A stretch of 7,202 nucleotides of DNA from an uncultured Campylobacteraceae bacterium (GCA_913057765.1 CAJXPH010000134.1:1-7202); one strand, 5' to 3'; shown: positions 1-5,985, counted from the first letter of the stretch. Notes: generated by a model not told the origin, from the letters alone. Made by a program: numbers and translations.

Positions 1-48
1 TCTACACTATCCTCTTCGTCGGCAGCGTCAGATGTGTATAAGAGACAG
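1..48 (+). other. Nextera i5-side sequencing adapter (artefact)
   Basis: This is not genomic DNA. Bases 1-7 are the end of the Illumina P5 arm. Bases 8-15 (TATCCTCT) match a Nextera i5 index that I recall as S503. Bases 16-29 (TCGTCGGCAGCGTC) are the read-1 adapter, and bases 30-48 (AGATGTGTATAAGAGACAG) are the 19-base Tn5 mosaic end used for tagmentation. Genomic sequence begins at base 49. The same 48 bases occur in reverse complement at the right end, so the tip should be trimmed before any gene or repeat is called from it. Confidence 0.98.
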
Positions 49-130
49 ATTTTTAAGTATCATGGGCGATTTAAAAGATTATAGAATTGAATATGAAGTA
101 ATTGATGATAAGAGTTTAAAAATATTATAA
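49..130 (+). CDS. 3' end of an unrecognised protein gene (partial)
   Basis: An open frame enters from the adapter junction and runs 26 codons to TAA at 128-130. It reads FLSIMGDLKDYRIEYEVIDD and then KSLKIL. It is probably the C-terminus of a gene whose body lies left of the window, although the ATG at 62 could only give a 22-residue peptide. Alternating hydrophobic and charged residues suggest paired beta strands. This is loosely reminiscent of the end of RelE/ParE-type toxins, but the fragment is too short to assign. It converges on the histidine kinase gene, and the two overlap by six bases: the palindrome TTATAA (125-130) supplies the stop codon of both. The left adapter cuts it artificially. 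Confidence 0.45.
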
Positions 131-1630
131 ATTAGTATTCCTGTTAAATTTTATTGTAAATTGTACCCCTTTTTGTAATTTCTTATCAATTGTGAATTCT
201 ACATTTTCCGCGTAAATTTCCCCTTTTAAATGTTTTACTATAATCTCTTCTGTCATATATAAGCCAATACCTGTACCTTGAGATTGGTGTTTTGTAGTAA
301 AATATGGGTCAAATATTTTTTCAAGTATATTCTTATCTATGCCACCGGCATTATCTTTAATCCTTATTATGATATCACTATTTATAGATTCCGATTCAAT
401 TATTAAATACCGTTTTTCTTTTATTTCTTTTAATGCATCAATCCCATTATTAGCTATATTTAGAAATACTTGAATAAATTCATTTTTAAAACTTTTGATA
501 TTTGGACTATTAATGTCTTTGATAATATTAATACTATAGTTTTTAACTCTAATATTAATTAAATCTATTGTTCTATTCCATGCTTCTTCAATATTAAAAT
601 CAATAGCTACTTTATCTTTTTTAAAATAATTTCTAAAATCATCAATTGTCTGAGAAAGGTGTTGCGTTGATAAATTTATTGTCTCTAGAACATTATTAAG
701 ATCTTCCTTATTTAATAACCCTAAATCATTTTGTAGTTTTGAACCTGTAGCCGCTGTTGAAATTATTGATAAAGGTTGTCTCCATTGATGTGCTATATTT
801 GCTAGCATTTCACCCATTGCAGCCATTTTTGATTGTTGAAAAAGTAGTTTTTCTTTTTTTGAAAGTTCTTCATTCTTTTTATTTAACTCTGTAATATCAT
901 TAGCAAGTACAAGTATAAAATCTTTACCATCCTTATTTTTAAATGGTTTTTTAATAGACATATAATTTCTGGTCATATTCGTTTCTACATCAATTGAATC
1001 TTCATAGACAATTCTTGTTTTTCCTTCTTTCATAATTTCTTGTACATTTTTTCTAAAAAAATTTGCCATATCTTTATCTGGAATAAAATCTCCATCATCT
1101 TTGCCAATCATCTTTTCTGGCGATGATCCATAGAGTTTTGCCGTTGCTTCGTTTACTAGAATGAATTTTGCATTAAAATCTTTTAAGACAATGGGATAAG
1201 GTGTTTCATCAATAACTGTTTTTAGAAGTGTTGTTTGTTCTTGAAATTGTTCTTGTATTTCATAATTCTCAGAAACATCAACTACAGTCCATAATATATG
1301 TTCTTTATGTTTTAATGGATCTCCTGAAATTTTTGCCCAAAAAGTTGTGCCATCTTTTCTTTTTACTTGAAAATCAACACTCATAGGTATTTTTTTTAGC
1401 ACATGTTTAAAAGCAATTTCCCCAAATTCTTTAAAATGTCTATTATCTATATGAACCTTTTCAATGTTATATCCAATAAGCTCATTTTCTTTATAACCAA
1501 ATTGTTCACAAAAGCGTTTATTTATAAGTAAGATATCTCTGTTTTTGTCTACAACAAGTATCCCTATATAGGTATTGTCAAATAGATCATTATAAATTTC
1601 ATTTTCTTCAATAGAAATATTACTTTTCAT
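125..1630 (-). CDS. Cytosolic PAS-PAS sensor histidine kinase
   Basis: A 501-residue sensor kinase that would autophosphorylate on histidine and pass the phosphate to a response regulator not present in this window. Residues about 12-120 and 131-250 form two PAS domains. The first contains GYKENELIG followed by an RKDGTTFW strand, and the second ends in the usual DITE. A short charged coiled coil (about 248-268) leads to a HisKA dimerisation helix with AHQWRQPL, phospho-acceptor His281. The ATPase domain shows the N box (NIANNGIDAL, 391-400), G1 (DNAGG, 426-430), F box (IFDPYFTTK, 439-447) and G2 (GTGIGLYM, 452-459), so it looks catalytically intact. There is no signal peptide or transmembrane helix, so it should sense something inside the cell. 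The ligand cannot be read from the sequence, and no haem or flavin motif was recognised. The start is supported by AAAGG about eight bases upstream of ATG. It follows fabH by 108 bases and is visibly more AT-rich than the lipid genes, so it may be an accessory insertion. Confidence 0.93.
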   Translation of the reverse strand: MKSNISIEENEIYNDLFDNTYIGILVVDKNRDILLINKRFCEQFGYKENELIGYNIEKVHIDNRHFKEFGEIAFKHVLKKIPMSVDFQVKRKDGTTFWAKISGDPLKHKEHILWTVVDVSENYEIQEQFQEQTTLLKTVIDETPYPIVLKDFNAKFILVNEATAKLYGSSPEKMIGKDDGDFIPDKDMANFFRKNVQEIMKEGKTRIVYEDSIDVETNMTRNYMSIKKPFKNKDGKDFILVLANDITELNKKNEELSKKEKLLFQQSKMAAMGEMLANIAHQWRQPLSIISTAATGSKLQNDLGLLNKEDLNNVLETINLSTQHLSQTIDDFRNYFKKDKVAIDFNIEEAWNRTIDLINIRVKNYSINIIKDINSPNIKSFKNEFIQVFLNIANNGIDALKEIKEKRYLIIESESINSDIIIRIKDNAGGIDKNILEKIFDPYFTTKHQSQGTGIGLYMTEEIIVKHLKGEIYAENVEFTIDKKLQKGVQFTIKFNRNTNL

Positions 1631-1648
1631 ATGAATGCCTTTAACTAC

Positions 1649-1654
1649 ATTCTA
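1649..1654 (-). promoter_or_regulatory. Possible -10 box for the histidine kinase gene
   Basis: On the minus strand TAGAAT lies 18 bases before the kinase ATG, in an AT-rich stretch. It would give a 5' leader of only about 12 bases. No clear -35 is visible, which is common in this group. The kinase may instead be read through from fabH, since no convincing terminator separates them. Confidence 0.25.
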
Positions 1655-1707
1655 TCAATTGGTAAATAATAGGTTACTTAATAGATTTAAAAGTGGAAGG
1701 GATGTTA

Positions 1708-1728
1708 CTTTAGAGCAAAGCTCTAAAG
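1708..1728. repeat. Perfect 9-bp hairpin between fabH and the kinase gene
   Basis: CTTTAGAGC, loop AAA, GCTCTAAAG: nine perfect pairs with a three-base loop, beginning 10 bases past the fabH stop. Read on the plus strand it is followed by ATTTTTAT, like a weak intrinsic terminator. Read on the minus strand, the direction of fabH, it is followed by TAACATCCC with no U-tract. It could stabilise the 3' end of the fabH transcript, terminate weakly, or block antisense transcription. The role is not decided by sequence. Confidence 0.5.
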
Positions 1729-1738
1729 ATTTTTATAG

Positions 1739-2737
1739 TTATTTATTTGGAGAGAAAGGGAATAATGCTGATCCCCAAGTTAATCCGCCACCAAAAGCAT
1801 CAAATAACACAGTATCTCCTGCTTTAATTTTACCTTGCTCATAAGCATAGTTCATAGCCATTGGAATAGAAGCGGCTGAAGTATTACCATATTTATCTAC
1901 AGTTACAACAGTTTGTTCTTCATTCATTCCTAATGCTTTTCCAACTGCACTAATGATTCTCATATTTGCTTGATGAGGGATAAAGTGATTTATATCTTCA
2001 TTTGTAATATTATGTTTTTCCATCATTATTTCTACGTCTGAAGTTAAAGTTCGTACTGCTAGTTTGAAAGTTTCATTTCCTTTCATTTTAATACAAGCTA
2101 ATTTTTGGTCGAGTACTTCTTGGCTACAAGGATGTTTACTTCCTCCACCAGGAGTTTTAATCAAATCTTCATAATTTCCATCTGATGAACAATTTACATC
2201 AATAATAGCTTCTTCTTTATTATCAGTTGCAGAAAGTATAGCTGCTCCTGCTCCATCTCCAAAGATAAAACAAGTTCCTCTATCTGTATAGTCTAAAATT
2301 GAGCTATATGTTTCAGCTCCAACTATTAATACATTTTTTTTCATACCTGACTCAATAAATGCTTTAGCAACAGAAGTTGCATAAACAAATCCAGTACAAG
2401 CTGCACTAATGTCATATGCCATAACTGGAGGAAGTCCAAGTTTTGAAGCAATTAGACATGCTGTTGAAGGCATACATAAATAATCAGGAGTAACAGTCGC
2501 ACAGATAACTAAATCAATATCTTCTTTAGCTATTCCTGCTCGTTCTATTGCTTGTTCTGCGGCTTTTGCACCTAAATCAGATGACGCTTCATTTTCTTCA
2601 GATATTCGTCGTTCTTTAATACCTGTTCTTTTTGTAATCCATTCATCTGTAGTGTCTATAATTTTTTCAAAATCTGCATTTGTCATAATTTTTGGTGGAA
2701 TGTAAGCACCGATAGATCTAAAAGCTGCATATGCCAT
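1739..2737 (-). CDS. fabH: Beta-ketoacyl-ACP synthase III (FabH)
   Basis: This enzyme starts type II fatty-acid synthesis in the cytosol by condensing acetyl-CoA (or another short acyl-CoA) with malonyl-ACP. The protein has 332 residues, slightly longer than E. coli FabH. The catalytic triad is visible: Cys114 in SAACTGF, His255 in IPHQANMRI and Asn285 in GNTSAAS. The thiolase-fold glycine-rich end FDAFGGGLTWGSAL (312-325) is intact. A DEWI/RTGI segment (31-40) fits the CoA and ACP entry region. The extra length is partly in 190-215 (IKTPGGGSKHPC), a loop I associate with Gram-positive-like FabH proteins. The start is fixed by AAGGA eight bases before ATG. The gene follows plsX by 15 bases, which places it in the ndk-DUF177-rpmF-plsX-fabH operon, where it feeds chains into the acyl-ACP pool that PlsX uses. 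Confidence in the function is high. Confidence 0.97.
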   Translation of the reverse strand: MAYAAFRSIGAYIPPKIMTNADFEKIIDTTDEWITKRTGIKERRISEENEASSDLGAKAAEQAIERAGIAKEDIDLVICATVTPDYLCMPSTACLIASKLGLPPVMAYDISAACTGFVYATSVAKAFIESGMKKNVLIVGAETYSSILDYTDRGTCFIFGDGAGAAILSATDNKEEAIIDVNCSSDGNYEDLIKTPGGGSKHPCSQEVLDQKLACIKMKGNETFKLAVRTLTSDVEIMMEKHNITNEDINHFIPHQANMRIISAVGKALGMNEEQTVVTVDKYGNTSAASIPMAMNYAYEQGKIKAGDTVLFDAFGGGLTWGSALFPFSPNK

Positions 2738-2752
2738 AAAAAAAATCCTTAA

Positions 2753-3742
2753 TTATTTATATAAATTTAATTTTTGTTCAATATCTTCATTTAAATTTGA
2801 ACTTGCTGCATTAATTGCTTGAAAAATTGCATTCTTTATAGCTTTAGGATTTGATTTACCATGGGCAATAATTACAGGAGCTTTAACACCAAGAAGTGGT
2901 GCCCCGCCATATTCTGCATAATCAACTCTAACTTTTAAGCTTTTAAATACTTTTCTCATCAAAACTGCACCTGCGATTGAAATAAGTGATCTTTTAAGGT
3001 TTTTCTTTAAAATTTGACCTATAGTGTCCGCAACACCTTCTGCTGTTTTTAATAAAATATTACCAATGAATCCATCACAAACGACAACATCTACTGTCCC
3101 TTTGAAGATATCTGTACCTTCAACATTTCCAGCAAAATTTGGTATTTTTGAAATTAGTTCATAAGCTTCTTTTGTTACTTCATTACCTTTAGATTCTTCT
3201 TCCCCGTTACTTAATAAACCAATAATAGGATCGTCTAATTGAAGTACATCTTTTGCATATGCTTGTCCCATAATTGCAAATTCGAATAAGTTTTTAGCAT
3301 CACAATCAACATTTGCTCCAACATCTAATACTAAAGTATTTTGATTTTCACTTGTAGGCATTAAAGTTGCTATAGCAGGTCTGCTTACACCTTTAATCCT
3401 TCCAATTCTAAGAGTTGCTAAAGACATAGAAGCGCCAGAATGTCCTGCTGATACTATTGCATCTGCATTGCCTTCTTTTACTAGTTCTATTGCTTTATAA
3501 ATTGTTGATTCTTTTCTTTTAAGAGCATCTGTTGCTGAATCATGCATGCTAATTACATCTTCAGTATGTAGAATTTCGATTCTGTTTTCAAATTGTTGAG
3601 GAATTAGAGTTTTAAGTTCACTCTCATTTCCAACTGCTATTGCAGTGAAGTTTTTGTTATTTCGTAACGCTGCAATAAGTCCGTCTATAATAGGTTCAGG
3701 ACCGAAGTCCCCACCCATCGCATCTATTGCTATTTTAAGCAT
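2753..3742 (-). CDS. plsX: Phosphate acyltransferase PlsX
   Basis: PlsX converts acyl-ACP and phosphate to acyl-phosphate, the donor PlsY uses for the first acylation of glycerol-3-phosphate in phospholipid synthesis. The 329-residue length is normal for the family. The N-terminal signature DAMGGDFGP (7-15) is present, followed by SAGHSGASMSLA (98-109), LDVGANVDC (139-147) and CDGFIGNILLKT (222-233), all typical of the fold. Residues about 246-270 (KKNLKRSL, then hydrophobic, then MRKVFKSLK) look like the amphipathic helix by which PlsX docks on the inner membrane face. The ATG overlaps the last base of the rpmF stop codon (TAATG). No strong ribosome binding site precedes it, so translation is probably coupled to L32 by re-initiation. 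This pairing with rpmF and fabH is widespread in bacteria and links ribosome supply to membrane lipid synthesis. Confidence 0.97.
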   Translation of the reverse strand: MLKIAIDAMGGDFGPEPIIDGLIAALRNNKNFTAIAVGNESELKTLIPQQFENRIEILHTEDVISMHDSATDALKRKESTIYKAIELVKEGNADAIVSAGHSGASMSLATLRIGRIKGVSRPAIATLMPTSENQNTLVLDVGANVDCDAKNLFEFAIMGQAYAKDVLQLDDPIIGLLSNGEEESKGNEVTKEAYELISKIPNFAGNVEGTDIFKGTVDVVVCDGFIGNILLKTAEGVADTIGQILKKNLKRSLISIAGAVLMRKVFKSLKVRVDYAEYGGAPLLGVKAPVIIAHGKSNPKAIKNAIFQAINAASSNLNEDIEQKLNLYK

Positions 3743-3894
3743 TAGGCTTTATATTCACCCGTATTTGGGTTAACCATATGAGGCATCTTCCAAGTTCCAT
3801 CACTATCTTTTACTGGTTTTTTTAAAGTAATTTTATAGTGAGTTCTTCTTTTCGCTGCTCTAGTATGTGAGACTCGTCTCTTAGGTACTGCCAT
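3742..3894 (-). CDS. rpmF: 50S ribosomal protein L32
   Basis: A 50-residue basic protein beginning MAVPKRRVSHTRAAKRRTHY, the L32 signature, and continuing with TLKKPVKD and WKMPHMVNPNTGEYKA. L32 is a small protein of the large ribosomal subunit near the peptidyl transferase centre. It has no cysteine, so it is the zinc-independent form without the CxxC pairs seen in some bacteria. The start is fixed by AAGGAG (3900-3905) five bases before ATG. The stop TAA overlaps the plsX ATG by one base. It lies 13 bases after the DUF177 gene, a partnership found in many phyla. Its small size makes it easy to miss in automatic annotation. Confidence 0.97.
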   Translation of the reverse strand: MAVPKRRVSHTRAAKRRTHYKITLKKPVKDSDGTWKMPHMVNPNTGEYKA

Positions 3895-3907
3895 GTTTTC
3901 TCCTTAA

Positions 3908-4288
3908 TTAATATTCTTGTTCTACAAAATCAACATCTGAACAATTTGAACAGATATGATAATCGCTATATATAGATGATAGTTCACTTTGAATAATTTC
4001 ATCAAAATCTATAATACTATTTTCTACTTCTATTATTAAATCTTCTAAATCAGAAGATTTATTGTTATAGACACCATCACTTATTCGAAAATTTAAATTT
4101 TCATCTAACGTAATTGTATCATTTTCTCCGCATCTGCAACATTCAACAGAAGTTTCCCCTGTCAAGTTTACATCAACTTTGACTAAAGATGCCGATATTT
4201 TACAAAAAGTACCTTCAATTTTAACTGAATTGAACTCTGAGATAAGATCTCTAGGGCTTTGTGGTACTTTTCTAAATTCTATTTTCAT
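3908..4288 (-). CDS. DUF177/YceD-family protein
   Basis: A 126-residue acidic soluble protein. Two cysteine pairs, Cys50/Cys53 in CCRCGEND and Cys113/Cys116 in CSNCSD, sit where the DUF177 family carries them and could form a zinc site. The family member YceD in E. coli, and plastid relatives, are linked to accumulation or processing of 23S rRNA, and the gene is commonly adjacent to rpmF. The position directly upstream of rpmF here is the strongest support. The N-terminal IEFRKVPQSPRDL is compatible with the family. Only a weak ribosome binding sequence (AACTAAG directly before ATG) is seen, so expression may depend on coupling to ndk, which ends 18 bases upstream. A large-subunit assembly role is inferred from family and neighbours; no catalytic motif is visible. 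Confidence 0.8.
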   Translation of the reverse strand: MKIEFRKVPQSPRDLISEFNSVKIEGTFCKISASLVKVDVNLTGETSVECCRCGENDTITLDENLNFRISDGVYNNKSSDLEDLIIEVENSIIDFDEIIQSELSSIYSDYHICSNCSDVDFVEQEY

Positions 4289-4306
4289 CTTAGTTTTTGT
4301 TAATTC

Positions 4307-4720
4307 TTAACAAATTTCTTTTGAAGCAAAGAAAAAGTTAATTTCAATTGCTGCATTTTCTACTGAATCTGAACCATGTACTGCATTTGCGTCAATAGAT
4401 TCTGCGAAATCAGCTCTGATTGTACCAGCTGCTGCTTCTTTTGGGTTTGTTGCACCCATTAAGTCTCTATTTTTAGTCATTGCATCTTCACCTTCTAATA
4501 CAGTTACTACAACTGGACCAGAAATCATGAATTCTACTAATTCACCAAAGAAAGGTCTTTCAGCGTGAACTGCATAAAATGCTTCAGCGTCTGCTTTGCT
4601 TAATTGGATTTTTTTTGTTGCTGCAATTCTTAAGTCTGCTGCTTCAAATCTTGATAAGATTTGACCAACAACATTCTTTGCAACTGCATCAGGTTTAATG
4701 ATTGATAAAGTTTGTTCCAT
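4307..4720 (-). CDS. ndk: Nucleoside diphosphate kinase
   Basis: Ndk transfers the gamma phosphate of ATP to nucleoside diphosphates through a phosphohistidine intermediate, balancing NTP and dNTP pools in the cytosol. The 137 residues match the usual bacterial length. TLSIIKPDAV (4-13) is the N-terminal signature with Lys9, RPFFGELVEFMISGPV (55-70) is the substrate-loop region, and NRDLMGATNP (84-93) and the active-site NAVHGSDS (112-119, His115) are intact. The start is backed by a strong AGAGGAAG site about seven bases upstream. It is the first gene of the operon that continues through DUF177, rpmF, plsX and fabH, with a TATAAT box 33 bases ahead of its ATG. The terminator of fdxA lies immediately upstream, so the operon is transcribed separately from fdxA. 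Confidence 0.98.
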   Translation of the reverse strand: MEQTLSIIKPDAVAKNVVGQILSRFEAADLRIAATKKIQLSKADAEAFYAVHAERPFFGELVEFMISGPVVVTVLEGEDAMTKNRDLMGATNPKEAAAGTIRADFAESIDANAVHGSDSVENAAIEINFFFASKEIC

Positions 4721-4753
4721 AGGTATTCTTCCTCTTTTTATTTTAAGTCGCGG

Positions 4754-4759
4754 ATTATA
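4754..4759 (-). promoter_or_regulatory. -10 box of the ndk operon promoter
   Basis: On the minus strand a perfect TATAAT, in the context AGGTATAATCC, lies 33 bases before the ndk ATG. A start site near 4747 would give a leader of roughly 26 bases. There is no recognisable -35: that position falls inside the fdxA terminator stem, and Campylobacterota sigma-70 promoters often lack a conserved -35. It is the only strong -10 match in the gap. Confidence 0.7.
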
Positions 4760-4770
4760 CCTAAAATATA

Positions 4771-4808
4771 AAAAAAAGGCAAGTAGTAAAAACTACTTGC
4801 CTTTTTTT
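4771..4808 (-). terminator. Intrinsic terminator of fdxA
   Basis: GGCAAGTAGT (4778-4787), loop AAAA, ACTACTTGCC (4792-4801): a perfect 10-bp stem extended by A7 on one side and T7 on the other. It lies 22 bases beyond the fdxA stop and gives a U-tract on the minus strand. The symmetry means it could also stop transcription coming from the left on the plus strand. It separates fdxA from the ndk operon. Confidence 0.93.
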
Positions 4809-4830
4809 ATGTGTTTTTATAAAGAGGTTT

Positions 4831-5088
4831 TTAATCTTCTACACAAGGCTGACCGTCTACAGCACCTTCAGTTGTTGGGTTATCCCATACAATACAACCT
4901 TCAGTTGGACATGCTTCAGCACATGCAGGTTCATCATTGTCACCAACACACTCAGTACAAGTTTCAGGATTTACATAGTAAATATCCTCACCTGTTGGGT
5001 TTTCATCATTATCTACAATTGACTCTGTTGGACACTCATCTAAACATGCGTCACAATTAATACAAATATCTGTAATTTTAACTGCCAT
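4831..5088 (-). CDS. fdxA: 2[4Fe-4S] ferredoxin
   Basis: A small electron carrier of 85 residues. It has eight cysteines in the classic pattern: C9xxC12xxC15xxxC19P, then C44xxC47 with eight residues before C56xxxC60P. The long loop between C47 and C56 marks the Allochromatium (Alvin)-type subfamily, whose clusters have very low potential. Two further cysteines, C65 and C82, are outside the cluster pattern. The protein is extremely acidic, by hand count 22 Asp/Glu against one Lys and no Arg, fitting electrostatic docking to oxidoreductases such as pyruvate or 2-oxoglutarate:ferredoxin oxidoreductase (inferred partner). The start is fixed by AAGGAG five bases before ATG. In C. jejuni the equivalent gene, also divergent from ahpC, is reported to be iron-induced and needed for aerotolerance; applying that here is inference. 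Confidence 0.95.
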   Translation of the reverse strand: MAVKITDICINCDACLDECPTESIVDNDENPTGEDIYYVNPETCTECVGDNDEPACAEACPTEGCIVWDNPTTEGAVDGQPCVED

Positions 5089-5112
5089 TCTAACTCCTTG
5101 TTATTTTAAGAA

Positions 5113-5121
5113 ACTTTAGCA
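5113..5121 (-). promoter_or_regulatory. Possible extended -10 of fdxA
   Basis: On the minus strand TGCTAAAGT (TGn plus a -10-like TAAAGT) lies 24 bases before the fdxA ATG. It would leave a leader of about 18 bases that includes the AAGGAG ribosome binding site. A second TAAAAT closer to the gene would leave too little leader. No clear -35 is seen. Confidence 0.4.
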
Positions 5122-5194
5122 CACAAAAAATAAATTTAACTTTAAATGGGAATGATTTCAATCTTCGATAAAATCGGCTTTAGTATTATGAAAA

Positions 5195-5209
5195 CAATAA
5201 CGATTATCA
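5195..5209 (-). promoter_or_regulatory. Candidate Fur/PerR-type operator
   Basis: On the minus strand TGATAATCGTTATTG matches the 7-1-7 Fur core TGATAATnATTATCA at 11 of 14 arm positions. The left arm is perfect and the right arm is degraded. It sits in the fdxA-ahpC divergent region, about 75 bases upstream of the likely fdxA -10 and about 115 upstream of the ahpC -10. Both genes respond to iron or peroxide in related Campylobacter. AT-rich DNA gives chance matches, so this is tentative. Confidence 0.3.
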
Positions 5210-5303
5210 ATAGGTGAAATAAACAATAAAACCACTTATGGAAAAAAATTATCCTAAAATAAAAGTTGTCTTAATTTTTTAAATTTATATGAATATTACT
5301 ATT

Positions 5304-5355
5304 TTATTTAAATAATTTATACTATAATTACATCACAAAAACTTATTTTAAATAA
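5304..5355 (+). promoter_or_regulatory. ahpC promoter with two flanking palindromes
   Basis: A perfect TATAAT (5323-5328) lies 37 bases before the ahpC ATG, giving a start near 5335. It is bracketed by TTATTTAAATAA (5304-5315), a perfect 12-base palindrome over the -35 zone, and by TTATTT-T-AAATAA (5343-5355) just after the start. The repeated arms at both sides of the promoter look like a repressor operator pair, with PerR or Fur the natural candidates for a peroxiredoxin gene. The -10 is firm; the operator role is inference. The rest of 5089-5365 holds no gene. Confidence 0.55.
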
Positions 5356-5365
5356 AAGGAATTAC

Positions 5366-5962
5366 ATGTTAGTAACAAAAAAAGCTCCAGATTTCACAGC
5401 AACAGCTGTACTTGCAGATGGTCAAATAGTTGAGGATTTTAATTTATATGATAATATTGGTGAAAAAGGTGCGGTTTTATTTTTCTACCCATTAGACTTT
5501 ACTTTTGTTTGTCCATCAGAAATCATTGCATTCTCTAAAAGAATCAATGACTTTGAATCAAGAGGAGTTTCTGTAATTGGTGTATCTGTTGATTCACAAT
5601 TTTCTCACTTCGCATGGAGAGAAACTGATGTAAATAATGGTGGAATTGGAAGAATCAAATATCCATTAGTTGCTGACCTTTCAAAACAAATCTCTAAAGA
5701 TTATGATGTATTATTTGGAGAAGCTGTTGCATTAAGAGGTTCTTTCTTAATTGACAAAGATGGAACAGTTAGACATTCAACAATCAATGATTTACCATTA
5801 GGAAGAAATATTGATGAAATGATCAGAATGGTAGATACTATGTTATTTACAAATGAACATGGTGAAGTTTGTCCTGCAGGTTGGGCAAAAGGTGACGAAG
5901 GTATGAAAGCTTCTACTGAAGGTGTTGCTGAATACTTAGGTAAACATGAGGGTGATTTATAA
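5366..5962 (+). CDS. ahpC: Typical 2-Cys peroxiredoxin (AhpC/Prx1)
   Basis: A cytosolic peroxidase that reduces hydrogen peroxide and organic hydroperoxides. It has 198 residues, normal for the family. The peroxidatic Cys49 lies in PLDFTFVCPSE with Thr46 and Pro42, Arg124 in LRGSFLID completes the active site, and the resolving Cys169 is in GEVCPAGW. It has GGIG (92-95) and a C-terminal AEYL (188-191), close to the GGLG and YF motifs of peroxide-sensitive Prx, so it may be inactivated by high peroxide. No AhpF reductase is nearby, so it presumably uses thioredoxin, as inferred for other Campylobacterota. The start is fixed by AAAGGA five bases before ATG. It is divergent from fdxA and ends in its own terminator, so it appears monocistronic. 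The name tsaA is also used for this gene. Confidence 0.97.
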   Translation: MLVTKKAPDFTATAVLADGQIVEDFNLYDNIGEKGAVLFFYPLDFTFVCPSEIIAFSKRINDFESRGVSVIGVSVDSQFSHFAWRETDVNNGGIGRIKYPLVADLSKQISKDYDVLFGEAVALRGSFLIDKDGTVRHSTINDLPLGRNIDEMIRMVDTMLFTNEHGEVCPAGWAKGDEGMKASTEGVAEYLGKHEGDL

Positions 5963-5985
5963 AAATCAACTTCTAAATACTTTTT

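Noticed and set aside
49..130. RelE/ParE-type toxin at the left edge
   Set aside because: Only 26 residues are available and the resemblance is a loose strand pattern; no toxin active-site residue or antitoxin gene can be seen.
1635..1844. Plus-strand 69-codon open frame starting MPLTTFYQLV, spanning the fabH-kinase gap and the fabH 3' end
   Set aside because: There is no ribosome binding site before its ATG, half of it is antisense to the conserved C-terminus of fabH, and its late residues are low-complexity. The first 35 codons look protein-like, so a homology search of just that part could reopen it.
4698..5060. Plus-strand 120-codon open frame opposite fdxA
   Set aside because: It lies antisense to the well-supported ferredoxin, runs through the fdxA terminator, and encodes a His/Gln/Leu-rich sequence expected from the reverse of fdxA codons.
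5165..5176. Short hairpin CGAT-AAA-ATCG in the fdxA-ahpC gap
   Set aside because: A four-base-pair stem without a T-tract is expected by chance in AT-rich DNA and is too weak to call a terminator or riboswitch.
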